The notes beneath the pieces were generated by a model. The model made no database searches. It saw nothing but the letters and a program-made list of their open reading frames with translations, and was not told the DNA's origin. A DNA stretch of 64,000 nucleotides. It comes from Psychroflexus aurantiacus. GTDB taxonomy: Bacteria > Bacteroidota > Bacteroidia > Flavobacteriales > Flavobacteriaceae. A program made the translations under genes and the position numbers. Position 1 is the stretch's first letter; every line of letters starts with the position of its first letter. The stretch is taken from the NCBI RefSeq assembly GCF_010820555.1, contig NZ_JAAIKD010000001.1, forward strand, positions 349,885-413,884, given 5' to 3'. Below, in pieces: positions 9,421 to 16,664 of this stretch.

Positions 9421-10539
9421 ATGAGATCAGGTTTAAAACCACTGGTATTTTTAATCGGTTTTCTGCTGATATTGGCGGGTTGTGATTCTGCCCGGAAAAC
9501 AAGCTCTGCCTCCCAAAAAGCCGACGAATTTCTCATTACGACTGTTGCGTTTTATAATTTAGAAAATCTGTTTGACACCGAAGACGATCCAAATAAATTT
9601 GATGAATCCTCACCCATTATGGAGGTTTCTGAAGGAGAACGCGAGGCTATTTATCAAAAGAAAGTTGCCAATATGGCTAAAGTGATTGCCGATATAGGCA
9701 CTGAGGTCACAGGCATGCCACCGGCAGTAATCGGGGTTTGTGAAATTGAAAATTTCAAGGTCTTACAAGACCTGGTAAACGACAAGCATTTATCTGCTTA
9801 CGATTATGGTATCATTCATTATAACTCACCAGATGCCAGAAGCATAGACGTAGCTTTGCTTTATCAAAAAAACCTCTTTCGCCCTTCCTATTCCAAAGCC
9901 CACGAACTCATTTTATTCAGTGAGACCGACAGCGGTAAACGAAAATATACCCGAGATCAGCTTCACGTCAAAGGCAAACTGGACGGCGAAGACATGCATT
10001 TTATCGTGAATCACTGGCCATCCAGAAGCGGGGGTGAAAAGAGAAGCAGGCCTTTCAGAGCGGAAGCCGCCAGACTTACCAAAACCCTAAAAGATTCTAT
10101 TCAAATACAAAATCCGTATGCTAAACTCATGATCATGGGCGATTTTAATGACGGGCCTTACAATGAAAGCATAAAAGAAGTGCTGGAAGCTAAAGCGCAT
10201 GCCGACGATGTCAATCTCACCGATCTTTACAATCCTTTCGAAAAGCTTTACAAAAAAGGTGTAGGAAGCATCGCCTGGATGGATACCTGGGACCTGTTCG
10301 ATATGATCCTGGTCACCAAACCTTTTATTAATACTGAAAACTACAATACGTACAGGCTTTACCAGGCTCATGTTTTCAATCCCTTTTATTTACAAACCCC
10401 AAAAGGCCGCTTCAAAGGTTATCCTTACCGGGCCTTTGCCGACGGCGTATTTACAGGAGGTTATAGCGATCACTTTCCGGTCTATTTGTATCTTATCAAA
10501 AAGAAAACCGATTCTGGAGAAGTGACTCTTACTGAATAA
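9421..10539 (+). CDS. Endonuclease/exonuclease/phosphatase family lipoprotein
   Basis: A 372-residue secreted lipoprotein of the DNase I-like EEP superfamily. The signal ends in a lipobox (LAGC, Cys21). Visible catalytic features are YNLENLFD (about 43-50), Glu in VCEIENF (about 111-116), the NHWPSRSGG segment (about 199-207) with following basic SRPFRAEAA, MGDFND (about 239-244) and the terminal Ser-Asp-His (SDHFPV). Family members cleave phosphodiester bonds in nucleic acids or phospho-lipids with Mg2+. Its divergent position next to a DUF5689/TonB receptor pair suggests that it prepares ligand for uptake at the cell surface. Confidence 0.9.
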   Translation: MRSGLKPLVFLIGFLLILAGCDSARKTSSASQKADEFLITTVAFYNLENLFDTEDDPNKFDESSPIMEVSEGEREAIYQKKVANMAKVIADIGTEVTGMPPAVIGVCEIENFKVLQDLVNDKHLSAYDYGIIHYNSPDARSIDVALLYQKNLFRPSYSKAHELILFSETDSGKRKYTRDQLHVKGKLDGEDMHFIVNHWPSRSGGEKRSRPFRAEAARLTKTLKDSIQIQNPYAKLMIMGDFNDGPYNESIKEVLEAKAHADDVNLTDLYNPFEKLYKKGVGSIAWMDTWDLFDMILVTKPFINTENYNTYRLYQAHVFNPFYLQTPKGRFKGYPYRAFADGVFTGGYSDHFPVYLYLIKKKTDSGEVTLTE

Positions 10540-10605
10540 ATAAGATTATTTTAATACCTCTTTATCAGGAGCATAAGTGTATTTTATTTAAGTTTAAAAT
10601 AAAAA

Positions 10606-10833
10606 ATGAAAAATCCCGGCATACCTTTATTGATTCTCACCACCTTAATTCTGATTCTTGTCACTATCTTTGCAGCACTTGACATGGCATTTTCCTGGGT
10701 GTTTTACCTCACTGTTTTAGGACAGGCTACGCTTGTGTTTGCCGTGTATAAGGTGCTCACCGACGATTACCAGACCGATAAGACCTTCAGGGACTGGTAT
10801 GAAGATCGTCCAAAGTCAGAAGAAGATCAATAA
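10606..10833 (+). CDS. Small two-helix membrane protein
   Basis: A 75-residue protein with two hydrophobic segments (about residues 5-27 and 30-50) and a charged C-terminal tail rich in Asp, Glu and Lys. It follows the endonuclease gene by 66 bases on the same strand and is immediately followed by tRNA-Arg with no spacer at all. Short inner-membrane proteins of this kind are common in flavobacteria and have no assigned role; I do not recognise a named family. Confidence 0.75.
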   Translation: MKNPGIPLLILTTLILILVTIFAALDMAFSWVFYLTVLGQATLVFAVYKVLTDDYQTDKTFRDWYEDRPKSEEDQ

Positions 10834-10905
10834 GGCTCCGTAGTTCAATGGATAGAACAAAAGTTTCCTAAACTTTAGATCTAAGTTCGATTCTTAGCGG
10901 AGCTA
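10834..10905 (+). tRNA. tRNA-Arg (anticodon CCT)
   Basis: A 72-base cloverleaf. The acceptor arm GGCTCCG pairs with CGGAGCT (one G-U at the top). The D-stem is GTTC/GAAC. The anticodon stem is AAAGT/ACTTT around the loop TTCCTAA, giving CCT. The T-arm is CTAAG-TTCGATT-CTTAG. The discriminator is A and CCA is not encoded. It reads the AGG arginine codon. The first base follows the stop codon of the upstream 75-residue gene directly, so the tRNA is probably processed from a longer transcript or has its promoter inside that gene. Confidence 0.96.
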
Positions 10906-10926
10906 CTTTTGATTTAGGTGCTGAAC

Positions 10927-13560
10927 TTAAAATCTAAACTTGACATAGCCTACAAAAAAACGGGGGACAGCTCTATACACCAAATCTCCTCTTTGAAAGT
11001 TCGTGATGGAACTAAAGGTATAATTCTTTGTATTGAAAATATTTTGTGCATCGATTCCAAATACATAGGATTTTTGCTTCGGTCGATATTCTAAATTAAA
11101 GCTACTGGTCTGATAGATTTCTGAATTTACATCATAGATTTCATTCTTGAAATTTCCAAAAAGCCTATCGTAAAGCTTCAGAACAGTCTCAAGTTTAGCA
11201 TTGTAAATGTTGTTAGTATTTGAAGACTTACCAATACCTCCAGAATTTGAATTTAAGCTTCCAGAAAATTTAAAGTTTAACATTCCATCCCAATACGTTG
11301 TCCCTCGGAAATAGTAATTATCACTCTCATTGGTCACTTCAAATAATTCACCATTCAAAACAAATGGATTTTCAAATCTGGTTTTGGTATACCCCAGCTT
11401 CAATGTGGCATCTATAAACTTTAAAAACGTGGTAAAACCAAGTCTTCCTATCAATAAACTTCCACCAGGTATGAATTGACGCTGTGATAAATTGAGTCTT
11501 TCACTTAGCAGATTATCGGCAGATAAGAGTTGTTCATAATCTGAATAAGATACTCCAGCTTCAATAAGAATTCGTTTTTTAGGTCTTGAAAAGATATAAT
11601 TGAATGTATATTGGTTTCTAGTCAATTGCTCAAGCCTATTGACACCCAGAACTAAACTTCTATAATCTTGCACTATAAAATTCTGGTTGAGGTCGGTTAA
11701 ACTCGGGAGCTGGTTAATTCGTTTGTACCGCAGAGAAAAACTGCCAACTTTAGTTTTTCTAAGACGTAGAACAACATTAGGATTAAAAAAGAGGAAACTT
11801 CCAGAATCTACATGGGTTCTCATGTTTACATGAGATACTTCTACATCCGCTTCAGCAATCAATCGATCGGGAATAAGGTCATACTGGGTTTTAAAATTAA
11901 CAAAGGATTTGAATCTTGCTTCTGAATTTGATCCCGCTAGGCTATCGATTTCAGAAGAACCAAAGCCATTTTCCAGGTCTAATGAGCCGTAATTAAACTC
12001 TCGATCTTGATTTAAAACCCCTAGTTTTACAGCAAAACTGAGCTCGTTAAACTGAAAAATAGAACTGCCTTCCAAACCTTGATAAACCGTATTGTCATTT
12101 ATTTCTGTTTGAAGTTGACTTGAGTTTTCTTCTTCAGCAATGGTGTGTGGTGAGATATTGAATTTTTGCCGATCTTGATTAAAACCCATAAACCCGTAAA
12201 AGCTTAGCGCTCCGTTCTTGATTTTCTTGGTGAGATGAATATTGGTTGATAAGCTTAAGTTGCGCTCATCCAAGACCTGAGCAATGCTTTCATTAGAATT
12301 AAAAAGCAACTCATGACTCACATCAGAATTGGTCGCTGACACATCGGTTTGAAACGTGATGAAATGGTCTTCATCTATAGAATGTTTAATTTCAAAATCG
12401 TTCTTTAGATTCAAATTTCGGGTGTCAAAGGCATTATCTTCCTGAAAATCAATAGCACCGTCTGGCAGAAAATAAGAGATCCTATTCCTATAATCACTGT
12501 TCAGCTGATCTGTGGTGACAAACAAAGAATTCCTTAGTTTGCTATCTCCCCAAATGCTTTTATTAGCCAATAAGTTATTGGAAAGACTTTGGTTCTCAAT
12601 ATAAAACTTGTCGTCGATTAATATAGAGCTTGGTCTCAAATTCAGAAATGAATTTTGATCCAGATTGAAATTCTCATCAAAATCATTAAACCCCATTTGC
12701 TGATATACATAATTGTCTAACTGTTCGCCGGCTTGCTTACCTATGGAGTTGAGGTTTCCTAAATCCAGAAACTTGATTTCTGGCCTGATGAGCCCAAGGT
12801 TAAGATCCGCTTCATAGCGACTGTCATTTCCTAACCCAGCTTTAGCAGCTCCAAACCAAATGGATTTGGCTTTGTCTTTTAGCTTTAAGTTGAGCACCAC
12901 GGTTTCGCTATCCAGAAATTGTTTCAAGACTGGATTTTCACTATAGTTATTGATGATCTCGACTTTGCTTAAGACATCGGCATCCAGATTTTTGGAAATC
13001 ACTTTATAATTTCTGTCGGCAAGATCATCTCCCTCTATCAGTATTTTTTGAATATTCTTGCCTTGGGCTTTGATGTTCCCATCCTCATCAATTTCAATAC
13101 CCGGCAAATTTTGTAAAACATCTTCCACGGTTTGCTCCGTTTGATCTGTGAAAGCAGACACACGGTACGTTACCGTATCTCTATTGACTTTTATTTTTTC
13201 TTCTGTTTCCAAAACAACTGTATTGAGTTGTTCTATTTTAGGAGTGAGTTCAAAATTCTTGTTGACAGTTGACCTAGTATTAGGAATAATGATTTCCTGC
13301 GACTCATAACCAAAACTACTCACTTTGACGTAAAGTGAATCTGCCTTTGAGTCTACTGCTAATTCATACAGTCCTTCTTCTTTAGAATAAGTGTAATCTA
13401 AAATAGTTTTGGTGGGTGAACTTATAACGATACTAGATCCTTCTAGCGGTAATTTAGTTTCTTTTTCTAAAACTTGACCCTTTAATATAACCTCTTGAGC
13501 TTGCATATAAAACGGCAGAAGTGAACTTAAAAGGAGTAGTATGAAACGGGAATTTTTCAA
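10927..13560 (-). CDS. TonB-dependent receptor of a GLPGLI locus
   Basis: An 877-residue outer-membrane receptor. The signal peptide ends near residue 21 (Met-Gln-Ala-Gln), a carboxypeptidase-like regulatory domain follows (about 22-110), then a plug domain with DVLQNLPGIEID near 145-156 and KILIEGDDLADRNY near 172-185, and a barrel ending Lys-Phe-Arg-Phe. It lies 37 bases after the GLPGLI gene on the same strand. Paired GLPGLI/receptor genes recur in Bacteroidota, but their ligand is not known. The small cysteine-rich secreted peptide at the head of the operon is a candidate partner or cargo, which is inference. Confidence 0.88.
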   Translation of the reverse strand: MKNSRFILLLLSSLLPFYMQAQEVILKGQVLEKETKLPLEGSSIVISSPTKTILDYTYSKEEGLYELAVDSKADSLYVKVSSFGYESQEIIIPNTRSTVNKNFELTPKIEQLNTVVLETEEKIKVNRDTVTYRVSAFTDQTEQTVEDVLQNLPGIEIDEDGNIKAQGKNIQKILIEGDDLADRNYKVISKNLDADVLSKVEIINNYSENPVLKQFLDSETVVLNLKLKDKAKSIWFGAAKAGLGNDSRYEADLNLGLIRPEIKFLDLGNLNSIGKQAGEQLDNYVYQQMGFNDFDENFNLDQNSFLNLRPSSILIDDKFYIENQSLSNNLLANKSIWGDSKLRNSLFVTTDQLNSDYRNRISYFLPDGAIDFQEDNAFDTRNLNLKNDFEIKHSIDEDHFITFQTDVSATNSDVSHELLFNSNESIAQVLDERNLSLSTNIHLTKKIKNGALSFYGFMGFNQDRQKFNISPHTIAEEENSSQLQTEINDNTVYQGLEGSSIFQFNELSFAVKLGVLNQDREFNYGSLDLENGFGSSEIDSLAGSNSEARFKSFVNFKTQYDLIPDRLIAEADVEVSHVNMRTHVDSGSFLFFNPNVVLRLRKTKVGSFSLRYKRINQLPSLTDLNQNFIVQDYRSLVLGVNRLEQLTRNQYTFNYIFSRPKKRILIEAGVSYSDYEQLLSADNLLSERLNLSQRQFIPGGSLLIGRLGFTTFLKFIDATLKLGYTKTRFENPFVLNGELFEVTNESDNYYFRGTTYWDGMLNFKFSGSLNSNSGGIGKSSNTNNIYNAKLETVLKLYDRLFGNFKNEIYDVNSEIYQTSSFNLEYRPKQKSYVFGIDAQNIFNTKNYTFSSITNFQRGDLVYRAVPRFFVGYVKFRF

Positions 13561-13597
13561 TTAATAAAATTTTGATTATAAAAATAGCAGGCTATTA

Positions 13598-14374
13598 TCA
13601 CTCTTCGATTTCGTAAACCTCAATATAACCCTCTGTTTTTTTAACCTTAGATGATGAGCTTGAAGCGCCAATATTTTCTGCTATCATCCTGCCCCCGTAT
13701 CGAGCATTAATAAAAGCATTGATCAGGAATTCTTTTTGTTCTTCATTAGTAACCCAGGATGCATTGGGATTATCAACAGGTTTTAATAAATGAGTGTGTT
13801 TGGTGGGATACTCTATATTTTTGAAATACCAGTAAATCTCTTTATTGGTATCATAAGCTTCCAAAATTAGGCCTGGTAAGCCTACTAACTTCCATGGACC
13901 GTAAGGCAGAGGAATTTCTGATGTAAACCAAGCGGTATAATCTCGCCCTCTAAAATGAGCGGTTGCCTTCTGCACTTCATAGGTTCCTATCTTCTTAGTC
14001 TCCTCGGTAATCTTCCAAGGAATGTCTATATCATTATCTTTGACATATCTGAAACCTGAATCTCGTGAATACAAAATATTTTCTTTTGGTTTGTAATAGT
14101 ATTGAAAGCCTTCAGGATTGGTCGCCACCGTAATTGAAAACCCACGTCCATCTCCTGTACGATAAGACTTTTGTTCCCAAATATTTCCTCCTTCTAAAGA
14201 ATCTTTTTTCATTACATAAAGAGAATTATCTTTATCAAATACTAGCATAGTCTTAAAATCTGGACCAATTGGCACACCCATTCCAAAGCTTTCTATTTGT
14301 CCATAATTAACTATACCGGTTTGGGCTAAAACATTTAAACTAGTTAAAAACGTAAAAATTATAAAACACTTCAT
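13598..14374 (-). CDS. GLPGLI family secreted protein
   Basis: A 258-residue secreted protein. The name-giving motif GLPGL sits at residues 165-169, preceded by the family's PLPYGPWKLV stretch and followed by Ile-Leu-Glu-Ala. I start it at the ATG at 14372-14374, which gives a clean signal peptide (MKCFIIFTFLTSLNVLAQ). The frame extends upstream to 14431, but that extension runs through a hairpin and overlaps the preceding gene. The family is Bacteroidota-specific and of unknown biochemistry. It is the middle gene between a Cys-rich small peptide and a TonB receptor. Confidence 0.87.
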   Translation of the reverse strand: MKCFIIFTFLTSLNVLAQTGIVNYGQIESFGMGVPIGPDFKTMLVFDKDNSLYVMKKDSLEGGNIWEQKSYRTGDGRGFSITVATNPEGFQYYYKPKENILYSRDSGFRYVKDNDIDIPWKITEETKKIGTYEVQKATAHFRGRDYTAWFTSEIPLPYGPWKLVGLPGLILEAYDTNKEIYWYFKNIEYPTKHTHLLKPVDNPNASWVTNEEQKEFLINAFINARYGGRMIAENIGASSSSSKVKKTEGYIEVYEIEE

Positions 14375-14386
14375 AATGATAAAATT

Positions 14387-14413
14387 AAGACTGGAGATTT
14401 CACCTCCAGTCTT
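14387..14413 (-). terminator. Hairpin between the small peptide gene and the GLPGLI gene
   Basis: A perfect 10-bp stem (AAGACTGGAG with CTCCAGTCTT) and a 7-base loop, located 11 bases after the stop of the small peptide gene and 13 bases before the GLPGLI start. On the minus strand it is followed by AATTTTAT, a weak U-tract. It could act as a leaky terminator or a 3'-end stabiliser that makes the peptide more abundant than the two downstream proteins. Confidence 0.6.
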
Positions 14414-14423
14414 TTGATTAATA

Positions 14424-14633
14424 TTACTCACAAGAAGCCTTTAACTGATCTCTCAAATCTTCTTCAAATTCACAATCTACTGGCATTGAGTAATCAGCTA
14501 TGTTATCTCCATCACAATCAACAGAGACAGTGCAACCATTTCTTGCAGTTACTTCGATAGAGTTTTCTTCAGCTGAAATAGTGTTTAAACTTAAGAATGG
14601 TAACATTAAAAATGAAATTAATAAAGTTTTCAT
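14424..14633 (-). CDS. Small secreted acidic four-cysteine peptide
   Basis: A 69-residue product. Residues 1-21 form a signal peptide with a probable cleavage after Ile-Ser-Ala. The mature ~48 residues are very acidic (14 Asp/Glu against 3 Arg/Lys) and have four cysteines (34, 40, 54, 68), enough for two disulfides. DCDGDNIAD (39-47) resembles a calcium-binding DxDxD loop. I recognise no family. It is the first gene of an operon with a GLPGLI protein and a TonB receptor and is separated from them by a strong hairpin. Coding status is supported by the clean signal peptide, the ATG start and the position; it could be a signalling peptide, an inhibitor, a toxin or a receptor ligand. Confidence 0.7.
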   Translation of the reverse strand: MKTLLISFLMLPFLSLNTISAEENSIEVTARNGCTVSVDCDGDNIADYSMPVDCEFEEDLRDQLKASCE

Positions 14634-14694
14634 GATATTTAAATTTTAAAAAATTAAACTGTTGCAATTTTAAATCTTGCCAGATTATTGAACA

Positions 14695-14708
14695 TAGGTT
14701 AAAACCTA
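14695..14708. promoter_or_regulatory. Palindrome upstream of the small-peptide operon
   Basis: TAGGTT-AA-AACCTA, perfect 6-base inverted arms, about 60 bases before the start of the small-peptide gene, in the position of an operator or promoter element. A related palindrome lies at 14922-14936. Confidence 0.35.
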
Positions 14709-14812
14709 AGTAGAGTTCTCATGAAAAATTAATATACTTGTAGCGTCAGCGAGTATGAATTTTTCATGCTTGGTTTGTGAAATGCTTTTCTTCGGAGAAG
14801 CATTTCCTTTTT
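14700..14812 (+). ncRNA. Candidate small RNA opposite the small-peptide operon
   Basis: A plus-strand terminator at 14780-14812 has no plus-strand gene to terminate. Just upstream lies a hairpin at 14721-14767 with arms ATGAAAAATT/AATTTTTCAT and an inner ATACT/AGTAT pairing. Hairpin plus terminator within about 100 bases looks like a free-standing small RNA divergent from the peptide operon. The 5' end is a guess, as no strong promoter box was found. A covariance-model search for known Bacteroidota RNA families would be decisive. Confidence 0.4.
14780..14812 (+). terminator. Rho-independent terminator with TTCG tetraloop
   Basis: An 11-bp stem, AAATGCTTTTC with GAGAAGCATTT (one G-U), is closed by a C-TTCG-G loop, the very stable UUCG tetraloop, and followed by CCTTTTT. 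The U-tract and tetraloop orientation both mark the plus strand. On the minus strand the stem is followed by CACAAACC, so it would not terminate tadA transcripts. Confidence 0.65.
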
Positions 14813-14921
14813 AAAAATTAGAAGAACATTGACATGATTTTTATATTGTTGCTCTAACCTAGAAAAAAAAAATCAACTATCATATCTTAAACTGTTATAT
14901 TTTTAATGATAGGGTAAAATG

Positions 14922-14936
14922 TACGGTTAAACCGTA
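14922..14936. promoter_or_regulatory. Palindrome TACGGTT-A-AACCGTA
   Basis: Perfect 7-base inverted arms around a single A, about 50 bases past the end of tadA. Its core GGTTAAACC resembles the TAGGTTAAAACCTA site at 14695-14708. Confidence 0.3.
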
Positions 14937-14988
14937 ATGATTCGCAATATTGATAAATTTTAAAGTTCTTTTGAATTTAAAACGTAAT

Positions 14989-15444
14989 TCAATTCAAATT
15001 CCGCTTCTCTATAAAAAAGGTCTTGAGCAGTTTGGAGGCTTCTTCCTGAAGTATTCCAGATTCCACTTTGGTTTTGGGATGAAGCTTTGTTTGCATTGCT
15101 CTGTAACCACGGACTTCATCTTCGGCAGCGAAGACCAGTCGAGACAACTGACTCCAGTACAAAGCCCCGGCACACATCTGGCAGGGCTCCAAAGTGACGT
15201 ACATGGTGCAGTCCCTGAGGTATTTGCCGCCAATAAAATTAGCCGCCGACGTAATGGCTTGCATCTCGGCATGGGCGGTGACGTCGACCAAAAGTTCGGT
15301 AAGGTTATGACTTCTGGCAATGATTTGATTGTTATGGGTGATGATGGCCCCCACAGGAACTTCGCCTTTTTCCAAAGCCATATGGGCTTCTTCCAGGGCT
15401 TTTTTCATAAAATACGTATCGTCAAAAGGATTTAGCATAGTCAA
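14989..15444 (-). CDS. tadA: tRNA-specific adenosine deaminase
   Basis: A 151-residue cytidine-deaminase-fold enzyme that converts adenosine 34 of tRNA-Arg(ACG) to inosine. The zinc-binding and catalytic motifs are HAE (58-60) and PCQMC (87-91); Glu60 is the proton shuttle. VPVGAIIT near 29-36 and a basic C-terminal helix also fit TadA. The start may be the first or third codon (both Met). It is monocistronic here, with a spacer on each side. A general nucleoside deaminase is the alternative, but length and motifs favour TadA. Confidence 0.9.
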   Translation of the reverse strand: MTMLNPFDDTYFMKKALEEAHMALEKGEVPVGAIITHNNQIIARSHNLTELLVDVTAHAEMQAITSAANFIGGKYLRDCTMYVTLEPCQMCAGALYWSQLSRLVFAAEDEVRGYRAMQTKLHPKTKVESGILQEEASKLLKTFFIEKRNLN

Positions 15445-15500
15445 AAATAGTATTTCTAAATCAAATGTTCTTACTTCCTAATCCAGGATAATGAAAATAA

Positions 15501-15557
15501 CCACGAGGCACAAAGGTCATAAAGTTAGACTCTGTGTTTTCCGTGACTTTGTGGTGA
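15501..15557. repeat. REP-like imperfect palindrome
   Basis: CCACGAGGCACAAAGG at 15501-15516 faces CCGTGACTTTGTGGTGA at 15541-15557, giving an imperfect stem. The minus-strand reading resembles the element at 16498-16570, so these are two members of one repeat type. They flank the tonB gene. Such 'cacggag/cacaaag' palindromes are common intergenic repeats in several bacterial phyla. Confidence 0.5.
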
Positions 15558-15593
15558 AAAAAACAAAATAAGCTAAAACTAAATGAAAATAAT

Positions 15594-16349
15594 TTATTCT
15601 ATTATTTTGATAATAATGGATAAAGAAAACAATACACCCACCGGTCGACCCCGCTGTTCACCGGGCTTCATTTCAGGTAGCATTTTAATAACCCTTATGC
15701 CTTCAGCCTCTAATTTTGGGTGAGGAGCCCGTGCAGCAATATCAACGATAGACCCTGTATGATCGATCTTAAAGCTCATGAATACGCGATGTGTCCCGCT
15801 AAGTTTTAAATCGCTTGCGATATCCATATCAAATTTTTCATGCACAAATTCATTTACTTTCCGGTTCATGCATTCTTTTCGCTTTTCATTGCTTTTTAAG
15901 CCTTCACATCCAGGGAACACCGGCACGATTTCAATTACCGAAAAAGGCACATCTTCTATCTCTTCTTCTACATCTTCCACTTCTTCTACACCTATAACGT
16001 CTCCTGTTTCTGAAACTGATTTAACACTTACATTCTCATCTTGACTGGTTTCCGTAGACTGTATGTTCACCTCCTGTATGTCTAAATCATTATCAACAAT
16101 TTTAATCGACTCCGGAGCAGGCGCCGGAAGGGCGGGCGGAGGCGGTGGACTGTTTTTGATTTCTGTTAGAGGTGCAGCCTCTTTTTCTATTACATTAAAA
16201 TTTACAAATTCTATATCGGCTGATTCCTTTTTTAAAGTTTTCCGCTCTATCATGATAAGGGAGATCGAAAGGGATAGGATAAGTCCTATTTGAAAAAAGA
16301 TAAGACTATACCTGGAGAGGTCTTTTTTTGGATTCTTTTTAATTTTCAT
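15594..16349 (-). CDS. TonB-family energy transducer
   Basis: A 251-residue TonB protein. It has a basic N-terminus, one transmembrane helix (about 13-31), a proline-rich linker (PPPPPALPAPAP near 68-79), an acidic stretch (about 121-134), and a C-terminal TonB domain (about 150-251) with the flavobacterial PVFPGCEGL signature followed by Cys-Met-Asn. It would couple the proton-motive force, through ExbB/ExbD not seen here, to outer-membrane receptors such as the four in this window. It lies alone between tadA and dxs and is bracketed by REP-like repeats. Confidence 0.9.
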   Translation of the reverse strand: MKIKKNPKKDLSRYSLIFFQIGLILSLSISLIMIERKTLKKESADIEFVNFNVIEKEAAPLTEIKNSPPPPPALPAPAPESIKIVDNDLDIQEVNIQSTETSQDENVSVKSVSETGDVIGVEEVEDVEEEIEDVPFSVIEIVPVFPGCEGLKSNEKRKECMNRKVNEFVHEKFDMDIASDLKLSGTHRVFMSFKIDHTGSIVDIAARAPHPKLEAEGIRVIKMLPEMKPGEQRGRPVGVLFSLSIIIKIIE

Positions 16350-16497
16350 AATCCTATCTTTAGAACTATCACTAATTTAGAGAAAACTGAAGTTTAAGTT
16401 TATGACAAAAATCAGGTCTTATAAAAATAATTTTCATATTCTAAACTATACTCACTTCAAATAATCTCTAGGTTACCTGTATCTCTGCGGAGAAAAA

Positions 16498-16570
16498 CCA
16501 CGGAGTCACAAAGTTCACAGAGAAAAGAATTTTTAGTTACAACTAAAATTTTGTGTTCTCCGTGACTCAG
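16498..16570. repeat. REP-like palindrome, second copy
   Basis: CCACGGAGTCACAAAG at 16498-16513 faces TGTGTTCTCCGTGACT near 16552-16567, with an inner hairpin TTTTAGT-TACA-ACTAAAA. It shares the 'CACGGAG' and 'CACAAAG' words with 15501-15557 in opposite orientation. Confidence 0.5.
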
Positions 16571-16664
16571 CCTCTCGTGAGTCTAATCGAAGAGGGTGAA
16601 AAAACCACAAACCCTGCCTGCGTTTCACTTTGGAAGACAGGTTCAGCATGACACCTAGATCAGG

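Larger units (their letters stand above)
14634..14988. other. 355-bp intergenic region rich in secondary structure
   Basis: No protein gene. It holds two related palindromes (14695-14708 and 14922-14936), a 47-base hairpin (14721-14767), and a terminator with a TTCG loop on the plus strand (14780-14812). It must also contain the promoter of the small-peptide operon; I see no perfect TAnnTTTG box there, only near matches such as TAAAATTG on the minus strand. The density of structure is far above that of other gaps in the window. Confidence 0.6.

Noticed and set aside
14375-14431. N-terminal extension of the GLPGLI protein
   Set aside because: It would cross the strong hairpin and overlap the small-peptide gene; the internal ATG gives a perfect signal peptide.
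14424-14633. Lanthipeptide or double-glycine bacteriocin precursor
   Set aside because: The peptide has a Sec signal rather than a GG leader, and no modification enzyme or peptidase-ABC transporter is nearby in the window.
14950-15435. Plus-strand frame of 161 codons opposite tadA
   Set aside because: It is entirely antisense to tadA, which has clear deaminase motifs, and shows no family features.
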